In this document: piece after piece, positions 51,661 through 60,546 of the stretch | Layout of the letters: every line of letters begins with the position of its first letter | How positions within the stretch are numbered: position 1 is the stretch's first letter | NCBI RefSeq assembly: GCF_004216565.1 | Contig: NZ_SGWV01000007.1 | Coordinates: forward strand, 1,054,001-1,118,000 | DNA: 64,000 nt | Direction of reading: 5' to 3' | From: Sphaerotilus mobilis | GTDB taxonomy: Bacteria > Pseudomonadota > Gammaproteobacteria > Burkholderiales > Burkholderiaceae_C | Translations under genes and position numbers: made by a program | Notes under the pieces: generated by a model | Told to the model about the DNA's origin: nothing | Seen by the model: only the letters and a program-made list of their open reading frames with translations | The model's database searches: none

Positions 51661-53634
51661 TCAGAAGTTCTTCCAGTCACTCCCCGCCGGCGGCTCGTTG
51701 CCCTTGCGGCGGCTCTTGCGGCTGGCCTTGACCTTCGGATCAGCGACCGGCGTGCCGGTCGGCGGAAGTTCGTCCAGACCACCGGGCAAGGTGTCGCCAC
51801 GCGAGGTGGTGCGGGCGCTGTGGATGGCGGTGTGGGCCGTCCATGCCGCTTCCTGGGTCTGCTGCAGCAGGCGGAAGGCGGCGACCACCTTCTGCAGGCG
51901 CTCGGCCTGGTCGCGCAGCGCATCGGCCGCGCTGGCGCTCTGTTCGACCAGCGTGGCGTTCTGGCGGGTCAGCTGGTCGAGCTGGCGCACCGAGCGGTCG
52001 GCCTCGCGCAGCGTCTCGGGGCTGTGGGCCTCGGTGTTGCCACCGATCTGGCCGACCAGGTCGGTCACGCTCTGGACCGACGAGACCAGCGCGTCCATCG
52101 TCACGCCGGCATCCCTGACCAGCCGGTTGCTGGCTTCGGCCTGATCCAGCGAGGCGTTGATCAGCCCCTTGATCTCGCGCGCCGCACTGGCCGCGCGCTG
52201 GGCCAGCCCACGCACCTCGCCCGCGACGGCGCCGTGGTTGCCCGATCCGCCGTCATGACCCGCACGGGCCGCCTGCACGGCGGCGTTCAGCGCCAGCAGA
52301 TTGGTCTGGAAGGCGATGCCGTCGATGGTGGCCAGGATCTCGTTGATCTTGCGGCTCGAGGTCGAGATGTCCTCCATGTTGGAGACCACCTGGGTGACGA
52401 CCTCGCTGCCGCGCTCGGCCACGTCCACGGCGTGGCTGACCAGCGTCTGGGCGTCGGTGCTGCCGGCCGCGTCGTCGCTGGCCTCGTTCGCGAGCAGGGG
52501 ATCCACCGGGTGTTGGCTGGACTGGACCCGCTGCAGCAAGGCCTGCAAGGCGACGTCCGTAGCCGGCGTCGGCGCTGCGGCGGCGGTCGGCTCGGCACCG
52601 TCGAACTGAGGTTCCTGCCGGACCCGCTCAGCGCCGGCAACCGGCAGTGGTGCGGCCACCAGCGCGGACAGGGGGGCGGACAGGGGGGCGGACAGCGGGG
52701 CGGACTCCTGGGCAGACAGCGAGGCAGACACCGGCGCGGTCGTGCGCGGCGCCTCCGACTCCTGCAGGCGACCCGGCACCGCCACGGAGGGCCGTTGGAG
52801 CGGCGGCTGGGTCAGGTCGACGGACTGGGCACGCAAACGCTGTTGCAGGCCGCGCATCGCGTGCTGCATGCGGTCGAGTTCGTCGCCGCGCACCGCCAGG
52901 TCGGCCTGCGCACCCTGCGCCAGCTTCTCAGCCATGCGCACGGCCTGACGGACGGGCTGGCGCACGCTGCGCACCAGCAGCCAGGACAAGAGACTGCCCA
53001 GCACCAAGCCGATGAGCAGCAGCGCCGAGAGCTGCTGGCGCACGTTCTGGTGCGATGCGCGGTGTGCCACCAGCGCTGCTTCGGCATCTTCGGTGACGTG
53101 GCGAATCAGGGTCTGGGTCTGCTGCTGCCAGAGCGATTCGGCCGGGCGCAGCTGTACCAGCGCCGTCGTCAGGCCGTCACGGCTCGGGCCGGTCGCCTGG
53201 CGACCCTGCCGCGTCAAGGCATCCAGACGCGGCCGCACCGCCGTGGCCGCCGCGCTCCAGGCGTCGAGCAGACCGAGGCTGGCGCCGTCCCAGTCCAGCG
53301 CACGCAAGCGACGCTCCAGCTCGTCGACGCGGGCCAGCTGCTGGTTCAGCAGGCGCTGTTCCTGCGTCTGCGACAGCGCATCGTCGGCCAGCACCAGGTT
53401 GCGGGCGTGGACCGACACGCGGTCGATGCCCGACTGCAGCGACAGCACCAGCTCGACGCGGTCGAGGTGACGGGTCTGCGCCAGTTCGGTCTCGCGCTGC
53501 AGGCCGCCGAGGTCATGGAGGGCCACCCCGCCCACGATGGCCAGGGCCAGCAGCAGCGCCGCATAGCCCAGCGCCAGACGCCGCGCCACGCCCTGCGTGA
53601 AGCGCTGGAAGAAGGACAAGGCAGTGTTGGACAT
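51661..53634 (-). CDS. Methyl-accepting chemotaxis-like protein with aberrant signalling tip
   Basis: A 657-residue transducer. Helix 1 (LALGYAALLLALAIVGGVAL, about residues 20-40), a periplasmic helical domain, helix 2 (LSALLLIGLVLGSLLSWLLV, near 203-222), a HAMP-like stretch, a low-complexity linker with SAPL repeats, then the signalling domain (about 400-610). KINEILATIDGIAFQTNLLA looks canonical, but the tip reads VQAARAGHDGGSGNHGAVAG instead of VEAARAGEQGRGFAVVAG, losing two glutamates and gaining two residues. The C-terminal DWKNF resembles the CheR/CheB-tethering pentapeptide. No che genes are near. Start MSNTALSFF (53634) places helix 1 properly. Confidence 0.9.
   Translation of the reverse strand: MSNTALSFFQRFTQGVARRLALGYAALLLALAIVGGVALHDLGGLQRETELAQTRHLDRVELVLSLQSGIDRVSVHARNLVLADDALSQTQEQRLLNQQLARVDELERRLRALDWDGASLGLLDAWSAAATAVRPRLDALTRQGRQATGPSRDGLTTALVQLRPAESLWQQQTQTLIRHVTEDAEAALVAHRASHQNVRQQLSALLLIGLVLGSLLSWLLVRSVRQPVRQAVRMAEKLAQGAQADLAVRGDELDRMQHAMRGLQQRLRAQSVDLTQPPLQRPSVAVPGRLQESEAPRTTAPVSASLSAQESAPLSAPLSAPLSALVAAPLPVAGAERVRQEPQFDGAEPTAAAAPTPATDVALQALLQRVQSSQHPVDPLLANEASDDAAGSTDAQTLVSHAVDVAERGSEVVTQVVSNMEDISTSSRKINEILATIDGIAFQTNLLALNAAVQAARAGHDGGSGNHGAVAGEVRGLAQRAASAAREIKGLINASLDQAEASNRLVRDAGVTMDALVSSVQSVTDLVGQIGGNTEAHSPETLREADRSVRQLDQLTRQNATLVEQSASAADALRDQAERLQKVVAAFRLLQQTQEAAWTAHTAIHSARTTSRGDTLPGGLDELPPTGTPVADPKVKASRKSRRKGNEPPAGSDWKNF
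52664..52707 (-). repeat. Short tandem repeat encoding SAPL units in the MCP linker
   Basis: Three near-identical GGCGGACAG-type units encode SAPLSAPLSAPLSAL. It falls in the disordered linker before the signalling domain, where length changes should be tolerated. Confidence 0.7.
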
Positions 53635-53951
53635 GGCAGAGGAGGCGACGGCAGCGCAGCGGTGTGGGATGTCCGCCATTCTTCGCACGCACGCCGTTCC
53701 GACAAGCCACGACTTGCGGGATGCCGCACCAGCAAATGCATCCGCAATCGCGCAGACCACGCAGACCGCGAAGAAGGCGCAGACCGCGCAAGCGCCACCC
53801 CGGGTTCCGGGCGCCCGTCACGGTCAGGCTGACCGACGGTCCGGTCCCAGGATGCCACCGCCGGCGCGCGCCGCGATCAATAAATCCAAGCGATGCGGGC
53901 AAGCCGGTTGCCTGAGCGCCACCGCCGCATCCGGCGCCGCCGCCGAGGCGT
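53635..53951. other. Intergenic region between MCP and metalloprotease genes
   Basis: A 317-bp spacer with no supported gene. It contains short repeats of GCAGACCGCG-type sequence (about 53753-53790) and an AT-richer patch (AATAAATCC near 53880). No clear promoter for the MCP gene or terminator for the upstream protease was identified. Confidence 0.5.
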
Positions 53952-56852
53952 TCAGCCGCCGCTGACCGCGCGGACCACGCGGGCGTCGAGCGCCTCGCCC
54001 AGCTCGTCGTGCAGGTCCTGCAGATGGCGCCGTGCCAGCGCATCCCAGCCCTTGGCCTGCAGGCTGCGGCGCAGGCTGGCGTGCAGTTCGCGGGCCTGCA
54101 CGCGCAGCTGGCTGCGCAGCTCGGCGCGCTGGCCGGGTGCCGCGCGCAGCAGCGCGCCGGCCAAGCGGCTGGCGTGTTCGCGCTGCAGGTCGCGGCGCAG
54201 GGGCTCGATCCGGCCAGCCTCGGGCCGCGCCAGTTCGGCCCAGACCTCCGTGCGGACCCGTTCGAGCAGCTCGGTCAGCGTCAACACCTCGTCGGCCGTG
54301 CGGGCCTTGCCCTGCTGGTCGAGCAGGCGCTGGGCCAAGCCGTCGCTCATCAGCTGGTTGAGCACGCTGCGCTGCAGGCCGCCCAGCACCTGTTCGGGCT
54401 GGAACTCGGTGTTGACGGGACTGCGCCCGAGGTTCTCGGCCCGGTCGAAGTAATCGGGCGCGAGCCGGCGCTGCAGGGCGGCCGACACCGCCAGGCCGCG
54501 GGTCGACAGCACCTCGCGGGCGAGCAGGTCCAGCGCGGCACGTTGCGGGGCCGCCGGCAAGGGCTGCAGCGGATCACGCCCGCTGCCGGCGCGGTCACGC
54601 AGCGTCACCACGCCGCCGATCTGGCGCAGCGCGATGCCGGTCGCCCCGCCGATGTCGAGAAGGGCGTAGGAGACGCGGCGGCGCAGCCGGGCGTATTCGT
54701 CGCCGTCGGCCAGGGTCTGGCGCTCGGCCCGTGAGATCAGGTCACGGGCGATCGCCAGGCGCTTGCTGACATGGGCCAGCGGGTCGCTGCCCAGGTCGAA
54801 CTGCAGCACCTGCGGATCAAGCCCCAGCAGGGCGTCTTCGTCGGTGCCGAAAGCCAGCTCGGGCTCGGCGCTGCGGCCGGCGATGCGGGCCAGTTCGGCG
54901 CGCTCGTCGGCCGGATCGAGGGGCCGGTAGGCGTATTCGATGGCCCAGAAATCGTAGGCGCCAAGCTGCTGCTGGTAGGCCGCCGGTGCGGGCGCGCCCG
55001 GGCTGGGCAGGTTGGCGGCGACGTAGTCCATCACCGAGCCGGTCAGCGGGTTCTCGCGCGACCAGACCGGATCGGCCAGCCGCGTCGGATCCACCACCTG
55101 AGAGGCCCGGAAGTTGTGCCGCAGACCCAGGGTGTGGCCGACCTCGTGCATCACCAGGTTCTTCAGATAGGACCGCACCAGCGCCTCGGCGGCGGCCTCG
55201 GTGGCGTCGTCGTCGGTGTCGTTGTCGTTGTCGGTGTTGGACGCACCGAACTCGGCGGCCAGCTGTTCGAGCGCGTAGCCCAGCTGGGCCGCGCCCCGTT
55301 CGGCGGCGGCGCACGCCAGGTCCGGCGCACCCAGTGCCGCCTGCAGCGCCGAGGCGGGGGCCAGCGGACCGGCGGCGGCCGGCCGGCTGCCGTCTGGGCC
55401 GGCCGCGCCGACCTGCAGCACGGTCGACCAGTCGGTCTGGCCACCCTCGGCCAGGATCTGGCGCCGCAACAGGCGCTGGAAGCGCAGCGAATTGCCCTCG
55501 AAGGCGATGTCGGCATCGAGGATCTCGCCGCTGCGCGGGTCGACGTGGGACGGGCCGATGCCGGCCAGGCCAGGCTGGGCGCTGAGCATCCAGCGCACCG
55601 AGGCGATGCCGGCATCGAGTGTGTCAAAGCGCGCGTCATCGGGCTGGACCCGCACCTCGATCGCGTTCTTGAAGCCGATGCGCTCGAACGCGGTGTTCCA
55701 TTCGAGGATGCCGTCGCTGATGACCGAGCGGTACTTCAGCGGCACGTTGCGGTCGATCCAGTAGGTGATCGGCTTGACCGGTTCGGACAGCGCGGCGGCC
55801 GGCTCCTTCTTCTCCAGCCGCCACCGGTTGACGTGGCGCAGCTTGGCGTTGCGCGCCAGGTCGTCGCTGTGGTCCTGGACGACGGTGGTGAAGTGACCGA
55901 TGCGCTGGTCGGCCGGCCTGGGCCGCATCGGCTCGGCCGGCAAGCGGGTCAGCGAGTAATGCAGGCGCACGAACAGGCTGCGCGGGTCGGGCAGCGTGGA
56001 CGGCAAGGACGGCGCCACCGCGCCGGGCGGGCCACCGGGCTGGGGGAAGGCCAGGTTGGGTGCGGCGTAGTGGTTCTGCAGCTCGAACACCAGCAGCTCG
56101 GGCGACACCCGCACCGAGGTGATGGCCGAGTTGCGGCCGTCGTAGCCGTAGCTCTGCCGGTAGCTGCGCTGCAAGGCGCTGGCCAGGCCGGGCCAGTCGC
56201 CCATCACCAACGCGGCAGCGTCGATCAGCACGGTCTTGCGCTCGGGGTGCGGCGCGCTGGCCACCGGCGTGCTGGCGATCAGGCTGGGCGAGAAGGCGGC
56301 GGCGACCGCCCGCGCCTCGGGCGTGCCGCTGCGCGCGACATGGTCGGCGTTGCGCTCGATCAGCTGGACCTGGTTGTGGATGCGACGGAACTCGACCCAG
56401 GCGCCGCTGCCCAGCATCAGCCCGCCCGCCAGACGGCCTTCTCCGATGCCGCTGGCAATCTTGGGCGACAGGAAGAAGGGCACGTTGAGGTCGGCCTCGG
56501 CCAGCTCGATCCAGACCTTGTCCTCCCGTTGCCAGACCGGCAGCAGGCCCTCGCTGCGGCGGGCGTCCTTGATGACGGTGGCAAAGGCCGGCGGCGCGCC
56601 GGGTGCCGGCGCTGCGGCAGGTGCGGCGGGGGCTGCGGGGGCGGCCGCCGCGTTGGCCGAAGTCGCCGATCCGGCCGCTCCCGCAGATCCCGCAGATCCC
56701 GCCTGTGGGGCGGGCTTGGGCGCTGCAGCCGCTGCGGCCGGCATGGCCGCCGGATCGCCCTTCTCGCCGGTCTGCGCACAGGCCGCCAACAGCGTCAGCA
56801 GGGACAGGGACAAGAAGCGGGCGGCGGGTGCGGCGTTCGGGCGTGGCGGCAT
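53952..56852 (-). CDS. Zinc-dependent metalloprotease lipoprotein (DUF5117/DUF4953 type)
   Basis: A 966-residue exported protein. The N-terminus FLSLSLLTLLAACAQTG has a lipobox (LAAC), then an Ala/Pro/Gly-rich linker. DUF5117-like and DUF4953-like domains follow, with the metzincin motif HEVGHTLGLRH at about residues 568-578 (HExxHxxGxxH), plus NPLTGSVMDY downstream, the probable Met-turn region. An acidic tract of alternating Asp/Thr/Asn precedes the zinc site. Family members are secreted or envelope proteases of unknown target. Start at MPPRPNAAPAARF (56852) puts the signal at the very N-terminus. Confidence 0.88.
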   Translation of the reverse strand: MPPRPNAAPAARFLSLSLLTLLAACAQTGEKGDPAAMPAAAAAAPKPAPQAGSAGSAGAAGSATSANAAAAPAAPAAPAAAPAPGAPPAFATVIKDARRSEGLLPVWQREDKVWIELAEADLNVPFFLSPKIASGIGEGRLAGGLMLGSGAWVEFRRIHNQVQLIERNADHVARSGTPEARAVAAAFSPSLIASTPVASAPHPERKTVLIDAAALVMGDWPGLASALQRSYRQSYGYDGRNSAITSVRVSPELLVFELQNHYAAPNLAFPQPGGPPGAVAPSLPSTLPDPRSLFVRLHYSLTRLPAEPMRPRPADQRIGHFTTVVQDHSDDLARNAKLRHVNRWRLEKKEPAAALSEPVKPITYWIDRNVPLKYRSVISDGILEWNTAFERIGFKNAIEVRVQPDDARFDTLDAGIASVRWMLSAQPGLAGIGPSHVDPRSGEILDADIAFEGNSLRFQRLLRRQILAEGGQTDWSTVLQVGAAGPDGSRPAAAGPLAPASALQAALGAPDLACAAAERGAAQLGYALEQLAAEFGASNTDNDNDTDDDATEAAAEALVRSYLKNLVMHEVGHTLGLRHNFRASQVVDPTRLADPVWSRENPLTGSVMDYVAANLPSPGAPAPAAYQQQLGAYDFWAIEYAYRPLDPADERAELARIAGRSAEPELAFGTDEDALLGLDPQVLQFDLGSDPLAHVSKRLAIARDLISRAERQTLADGDEYARLRRRVSYALLDIGGATGIALRQIGGVVTLRDRAGSGRDPLQPLPAAPQRAALDLLAREVLSTRGLAVSAALQRRLAPDYFDRAENLGRSPVNTEFQPEQVLGGLQRSVLNQLMSDGLAQRLLDQQGKARTADEVLTLTELLERVRTEVWAELARPEAGRIEPLRRDLQREHASRLAGALLRAAPGQRAELRSQLRVQARELHASLRRSLQAKGWDALARRHLQDLHDELGEALDARVVRAVSGG

Positions 56853-56889
56853 TGTGGCGGTGACAGTGGTTGTTCGGGCCGGGGCGGCC

Positions 56890-58602
56890 TCAGGCGCGGA
56901 ACTTCGAGGTGATCGGGTAGCGCCAGTCGCGGCCAAAGCCGCGGTGGGTGATGCGCAGCCCGATCGGCGCCTGGCGGCGCTTGTATTCGTTGAACTTGAT
57001 CAGCCGCGTCACCCGCTCGACGTCGGCGGCGGCATAGCCGGCGGCGACGATCTGTTCGAGCGAGCGGTCCTCTTCCATGTACATCGCCAGGATGGCGTCC
57101 AGCACCTCGTAGGGCGGCAGGCTGTCCTGGTCGGTCTGGTCGGGCCGCAGCTCGGCCGAAGGCGGCCGGGTGATGATGCGTTCGGGGATCACCGGCGCGT
57201 CGCCCTGCCGGTTGCGCCACTCGGCGAGGCGGTAGACCAGCGTCTTGGCGACGTCCTTGATGACCGCGTAGCCGCCGGCCATGTCGCCATAGAGCGTGCA
57301 GTAGCCGGTCGCCATTTCGCTCTTGTTGCCGGTGGTCAGCACGATGGCGCCGAACTTGTTGGACAGCGCCATCAGCAGCGTGCCGCGGATGCGGGCCTGG
57401 ATGTTCTCCTCGGTCGCGTCCTCGGGCCGGCCCTCGAACAGCGGATCGAGCGTGGCGCGGAAGGCGTCGAACATCGGCACGATGCTGATCTCGTCATGGC
57501 GCACCTGCAGGCGATCGGCCATGTCGCGCGCATCGACCCAGGAGATCTCCGCCGTGTACGGGCTGGGCATCATGACCGTGCGGATGCGCTCGGCGCCGAT
57601 CGCGTCGACCGCGATGGCCAGCACCAACGCCGAGTCGATGCCGCCGGACAGGCCGATCAGCGCGCCGGGGAAACCGTTCTTGCCGATGTAGTCGCGCACG
57701 CCGGTCACCAGCGCGCCCCAGGCCTGCGCCTCCAGTTCGGGCAGCTCGACGACCGGGCCGCTGACCGCGCCGCCGGGCAGCAGGTTCACCAGCAGGTTGG
57801 CGTCCTCGAACATCGGCGCGCGGGCGGCCAGCACGCCTTGTGCGTCAACCGCGAAGGACGCGCCGTCGAAAGCCACCTCGTCCTGCGCACCAACCAGATG
57901 CGCATAGAGCAGCGGCAGGCCGGTGCGGCGCGCCAGATCGGCCATGCGGCCTTCGCGCTCGGCCGGCTTGCCCAGGTGGAAGGGCGAGGCATTGAGCACC
58001 AGCAGCGCATCGGCACCGGCGGCCTGCGCGGCGTCGGCGGGCTCATCGAACCAGGCGTCCTCGCAGATCAGCAGCCCGAGCCGGCGCCCGCCGACCTCGA
58101 TCACCACGGGCGCCAGACCGGCATCACGGCCGCTGACGAAGTAGCGGCGCTCGTCGAAGACCTGGTAGTTGGGCAGCTCGCGCTTGGCGTAGCTGGCGAT
58201 GACCTCGCCGCCGTGCAGCACCGAGGCCATGTTCAGGCAGCCCTGCAGGGCCCAGGAGCGCGTGCGAACATGGCCCGGATGGCCGGCCAGTTCACGCCTC
58301 AGATCACGCGGATGGCCGACCACCACGTGCAGGTCGCCCAGGTCGGCCAGCGCGGCGGCGAGCTCGCCCAGGGCGGTCTCGCAGGCGTCGAGGAAGGCCG
58401 GGCGCAGCAGCAGGTCCTCGGGCGGGTAGCCACACAGCGCCAGCTCCGGCGCCACGGCCACCCGGGCCCCGGCGGCATGCGCGGCGCGGGCCGCCTCGGC
58501 GATGCGGCGCACGTTGCCGGCGAGGTCGCCCACGGTCGGATTGAGTTGCAGCAGCGCCACCGGCAGGCCGGCGGCGGACGACACGGAGGTCGGTGAAGAC
58601 AT
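56890..58602 (-). CDS. nadE: Glutamine-dependent NAD+ synthetase
   Basis: A 570-residue two-domain enzyme. The nitrilase-type glutaminase domain has E53 (VAPELALCGYP), K140 (YAKRELPNYQVFDERRYF) and C180 (LLICEDAWF). The synthetase domain has the P-loop SGGIDS (319-324) and TTGNKSEMATGYCTLYGDMAGG. It converts nicotinic acid adenine dinucleotide to NAD using ammonia from glutamine, in the cytosol. The start ATG 58602 lies one base from the ATG of the divergent gene, so promoters must overlap coding sequence or the neighbour starts further in. Confidence 0.96.
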   Translation of the reverse strand: MSSPTSVSSAAGLPVALLQLNPTVGDLAGNVRRIAEAARAAHAAGARVAVAPELALCGYPPEDLLLRPAFLDACETALGELAAALADLGDLHVVVGHPRDLRRELAGHPGHVRTRSWALQGCLNMASVLHGGEVIASYAKRELPNYQVFDERRYFVSGRDAGLAPVVIEVGGRRLGLLICEDAWFDEPADAAQAAGADALLVLNASPFHLGKPAEREGRMADLARRTGLPLLYAHLVGAQDEVAFDGASFAVDAQGVLAARAPMFEDANLLVNLLPGGAVSGPVVELPELEAQAWGALVTGVRDYIGKNGFPGALIGLSGGIDSALVLAIAVDAIGAERIRTVMMPSPYTAEISWVDARDMADRLQVRHDEISIVPMFDAFRATLDPLFEGRPEDATEENIQARIRGTLLMALSNKFGAIVLTTGNKSEMATGYCTLYGDMAGGYAVIKDVAKTLVYRLAEWRNRQGDAPVIPERIITRPPSAELRPDQTDQDSLPPYEVLDAILAMYMEEDRSLEQIVAAGYAAADVERVTRLIKFNEYKRRQAPIGLRITHRGFGRDWRYPITSKFRA

Positions 58603-59878
58603 GGACAGCGGTGCGGAAGATCGCGGCAGCAGGGGTGTTGGGCATGGTAGCGGCGCGCCCCTGCCCGACGGGGAGGCGGGACACAACCCAGGCGACGTCC
58701 CGGCCGGCGTCGAGACCTGGTCCTGGCACGCCCACACCGGCCTGGACGAGCTGGACGGCGCTGAATGGGACGCCCTGCTGGCGCAGACCGGTCAGCCCAC
58801 GCCCTTCCTGCGCCACGCCTTCCTGAGTGCGATGGTCGACAGCGCCAGCGCCTGCGCCGACACCGGCTGGCAGCCCTTCGTACTGGCCGCCCGCGATCGC
58901 GCTGGCGCGCTGCAGGCGGCGGCGATGCTCTGGCTCAAGCGCCATTCCTACGGCGAGTACGTGTTCGACTGGGCCTGGGCCGACGCCTGGGAGCGCGCGG
59001 GCGGTCGTTACTACCCCAAGATGCTGGGCGCGGTGCCCTTCACGCCCGTGCCCGGCACCCGCCTGCTGGCCCGCGACGACGCCGGCCGCACGCGGCTGCT
59101 GCACGTCATGCAGCAGCAGATGCGGGCGATGGGCCTGTCATCGGCCCACATCCTGTTCATGGACGAGGCCGACCGCCGCTGCGCCGAAGCGGCCGGCTGG
59201 CTGATGCGCCGCACGGTCCAGTTCCACTGGGAGAACCGCCAGCCACAGCCCTATGCCGACATGGCCGACTTCCTGGCCAGCTTGCAGCGCGACAAGCGCA
59301 AGAAGGTCCAGCAAGAACGCCGCTATGTGCGCGAGGCCGGCGTGACGATGCACTGCCTTGTCGGCCGCGAGATCAACGAGGCCGACTGGGACCACTTCCA
59401 CCACTGCTACACGCTGACCTACCAGGCCCACCACAGCACGCCCTACCTGAGCCGCGACTTCTTCGCCCGCATGGCGCGCGACATGCCCGAGCACTGGCTG
59501 ATGGTCGTGGGCTCACGCGCGGGCGTGCCGATCGCCCGCTCGCTGATCGCCCTGGACCCCGAACGCCGCGTCGCCTGGGGCCGCTACTGGGGCGCCACCG
59601 AGCCGGTGCGCTGCCTGCACTTCGAGGCCTGCTACCACGCCCCGCTGGAATGGTGCATCGCCCACGGCTGGCAACGCTTCGAGGGTGGCGCCCAAGGCGA
59701 ACACAAGATGGCGCGCGGCCTGCTGCCGGTCACCACCTGGTCAGCCCACACCCTGGCCGACGCCGGCTTCCACGACGCCGTCGCACGCCACCTGGCGCGC
59801 GAGGGCGCGGGCATCGATGCCTATGTGGATGAGCTGGCGGAGCACAGTCCGTTCAAGGCGGGGCAAGTGCTTCAGTAG
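58601..59878 (+). CDS. GNAT/FemAB-like acyltransferase (DUF482, peptidogalycan-type)
   Basis: A 425-residue protein of the DUF482 family, related to GNAT/FemAB acyltransferases. The core shows TPFLRHAFLSAMVDS, YGEYVFDWAWADAWERAGG, YYPKMLGAVPFTPVPG, RDKRKKVQQERRYVREAG and EGGAQGEHKMARGLLPV. Substrate unknown; FemAB relatives add aminoacyl groups to cell-wall precursors. The first 35 residues are unlike family members and overlap the nadE start region; no better ATG or GTG exists, so ATG 58601 is listed with caution. Its end overlaps the ParE-like gene by seven bases. Confidence 0.87.
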   Translation: MDSGAEDRGSRGVGHGSGAPLPDGEAGHNPGDVPAGVETWSWHAHTGLDELDGAEWDALLAQTGQPTPFLRHAFLSAMVDSASACADTGWQPFVLAARDRAGALQAAAMLWLKRHSYGEYVFDWAWADAWERAGGRYYPKMLGAVPFTPVPGTRLLARDDAGRTRLLHVMQQQMRAMGLSSAHILFMDEADRRCAEAAGWLMRRTVQFHWENRQPQPYADMADFLASLQRDKRKKVQQERRYVREAGVTMHCLVGREINEADWDHFHHCYTLTYQAHHSTPYLSRDFFARMARDMPEHWLMVVGSRAGVPIARSLIALDPERRVAWGRYWGATEPVRCLHFEACYHAPLEWCIAHGWQRFEGGAQGEHKMARGLLPVTTWSAHTLADAGFHDAVARHLAREGAGIDAYVDELAEHSPFKAGQVLQ

Positions 59879-60168
59879 CCTGCTTCCTTCTGGTGCCGCA
59901 CGGCCAGAATCGTGGCGACATCAGCGAGCGCGTCGACGTGATAGCGGACAAGGTAGCCGCTGTCACCGAAGTCGATGATCCATTCCCGAAAGTCGTCGGG
60001 CATGTCTTCGATGAGACGGCCCAGTCCAGGCTGCTGAGCCAGCACCTTGACGCCCCCTCGAATGGACTTCACTGCCCGTTGTGCCGCGTCGGGATTCTTG
60101 AGGGCGAGAAACCGATAGAGGCGCTGCACGTCAAGCAGCGCCGCAGGCGACCAGATCAGACGTGACAT
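59872..60168 (-). CDS. ParE/RelE-superfamily toxin
   Basis: A 98-residue RelE/ParE fold protein: LIWSPAALLDVQRLYRFLAL at the N-terminus, then LAQQPGLGRLIEDMPDDFRE, GYLVRYHVD and the C-terminal ILAVRHQKEAGY. This pattern matches ParE-like gyrase toxins rather than RelE ribonucleases, though the split is not certain. Its start overlaps the upstream antitoxin by 13 bases, giving the normal antitoxin-first order. Confidence 0.85.
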   Translation of the reverse strand: MSRLIWSPAALLDVQRLYRFLALKNPDAAQRAVKSIRGGVKVLAQQPGLGRLIEDMPDDFREWIIDFGDSGYLVRYHVDALADVATILAVRHQKEAGY

Positions 60169-60446
60169 GGCGGAGGGTCGACGTCATCGCCTTGTTCGAG
60201 CCTGGCCATCCAGGCGTCGGCCTCTTCGGCGTTCACGTGCTGCCCTGTGGCTCGGTACGCCTCCCAGGCCTTGAGGGTGTCCTGACGGAAGGCCTCACGC
60301 TTTTCCTCCCGATCCACATACTGGGTGATCGCCTCGCGCATCAGCCAGTGGGACGTGCGGTGTCGCGCTTCGGCCAAGCGCTTCAGGCGGCCCTTGGTGT
60401 CGTCGTCAAGTTTGATCGCCATGGGGCGAACGGCTGAAGCGGTCAT
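60156..60446 (-). CDS. CopG/RHH-type antitoxin
   Basis: A 96-residue protein. The ribbon-helix-helix part is MAIKLDDDTKGRLKRLAEAR followed by RTSHWLMREAITQYV, where the strand (MAIKL) inserts in DNA and the two helices dimerise. The C-terminal tail (KAWEAYRATGQHVNAEEADA) should bind the toxin. Such antitoxins repress their own promoter. ATG 60446 is used; MAIKL could also be the start. A pseudo-palindrome lies upstream. Confidence 0.86.
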   Translation of the reverse strand: MTASAVRPMAIKLDDDTKGRLKRLAEARHRTSHWLMREAITQYVDREEKREAFRQDTLKAWEAYRATGQHVNAEEADAWMARLEQGDDVDPPPCHV

Positions 60447-60461
60447 GTCGGCGCCACGTTG

Positions 60462-60502
60462 AGTATCACTAGGTACTACCTTACCCCAACTGTCGCCGTC
60501 AA
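60462..60502 (-). promoter_or_regulatory. Candidate promoter and operator of the RHH-ParE pair
   Basis: Read on the minus strand: -35 TTGACG (60502-60497), an 18-base spacer and a weak -10 TAGTAC. The -10 falls within an imperfect palindrome, AGTATCACTAGGTACTACC on the plus strand (60462-60480), a plausible autoregulatory RHH site. Confidence 0.4.
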
Positions 60503-60546
60503 ACCAGCCATCGCCAGACAACAAGGGGATCGGGGCGAATGAGCGC

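Noticed and set aside
52664-52707. CRISPR-like short repeats
   Set aside because: The units are contiguous, in frame and encode a Ser-Ala-Pro-Leu linker in the MCP. No spacer structure or cas genes occur in the window.
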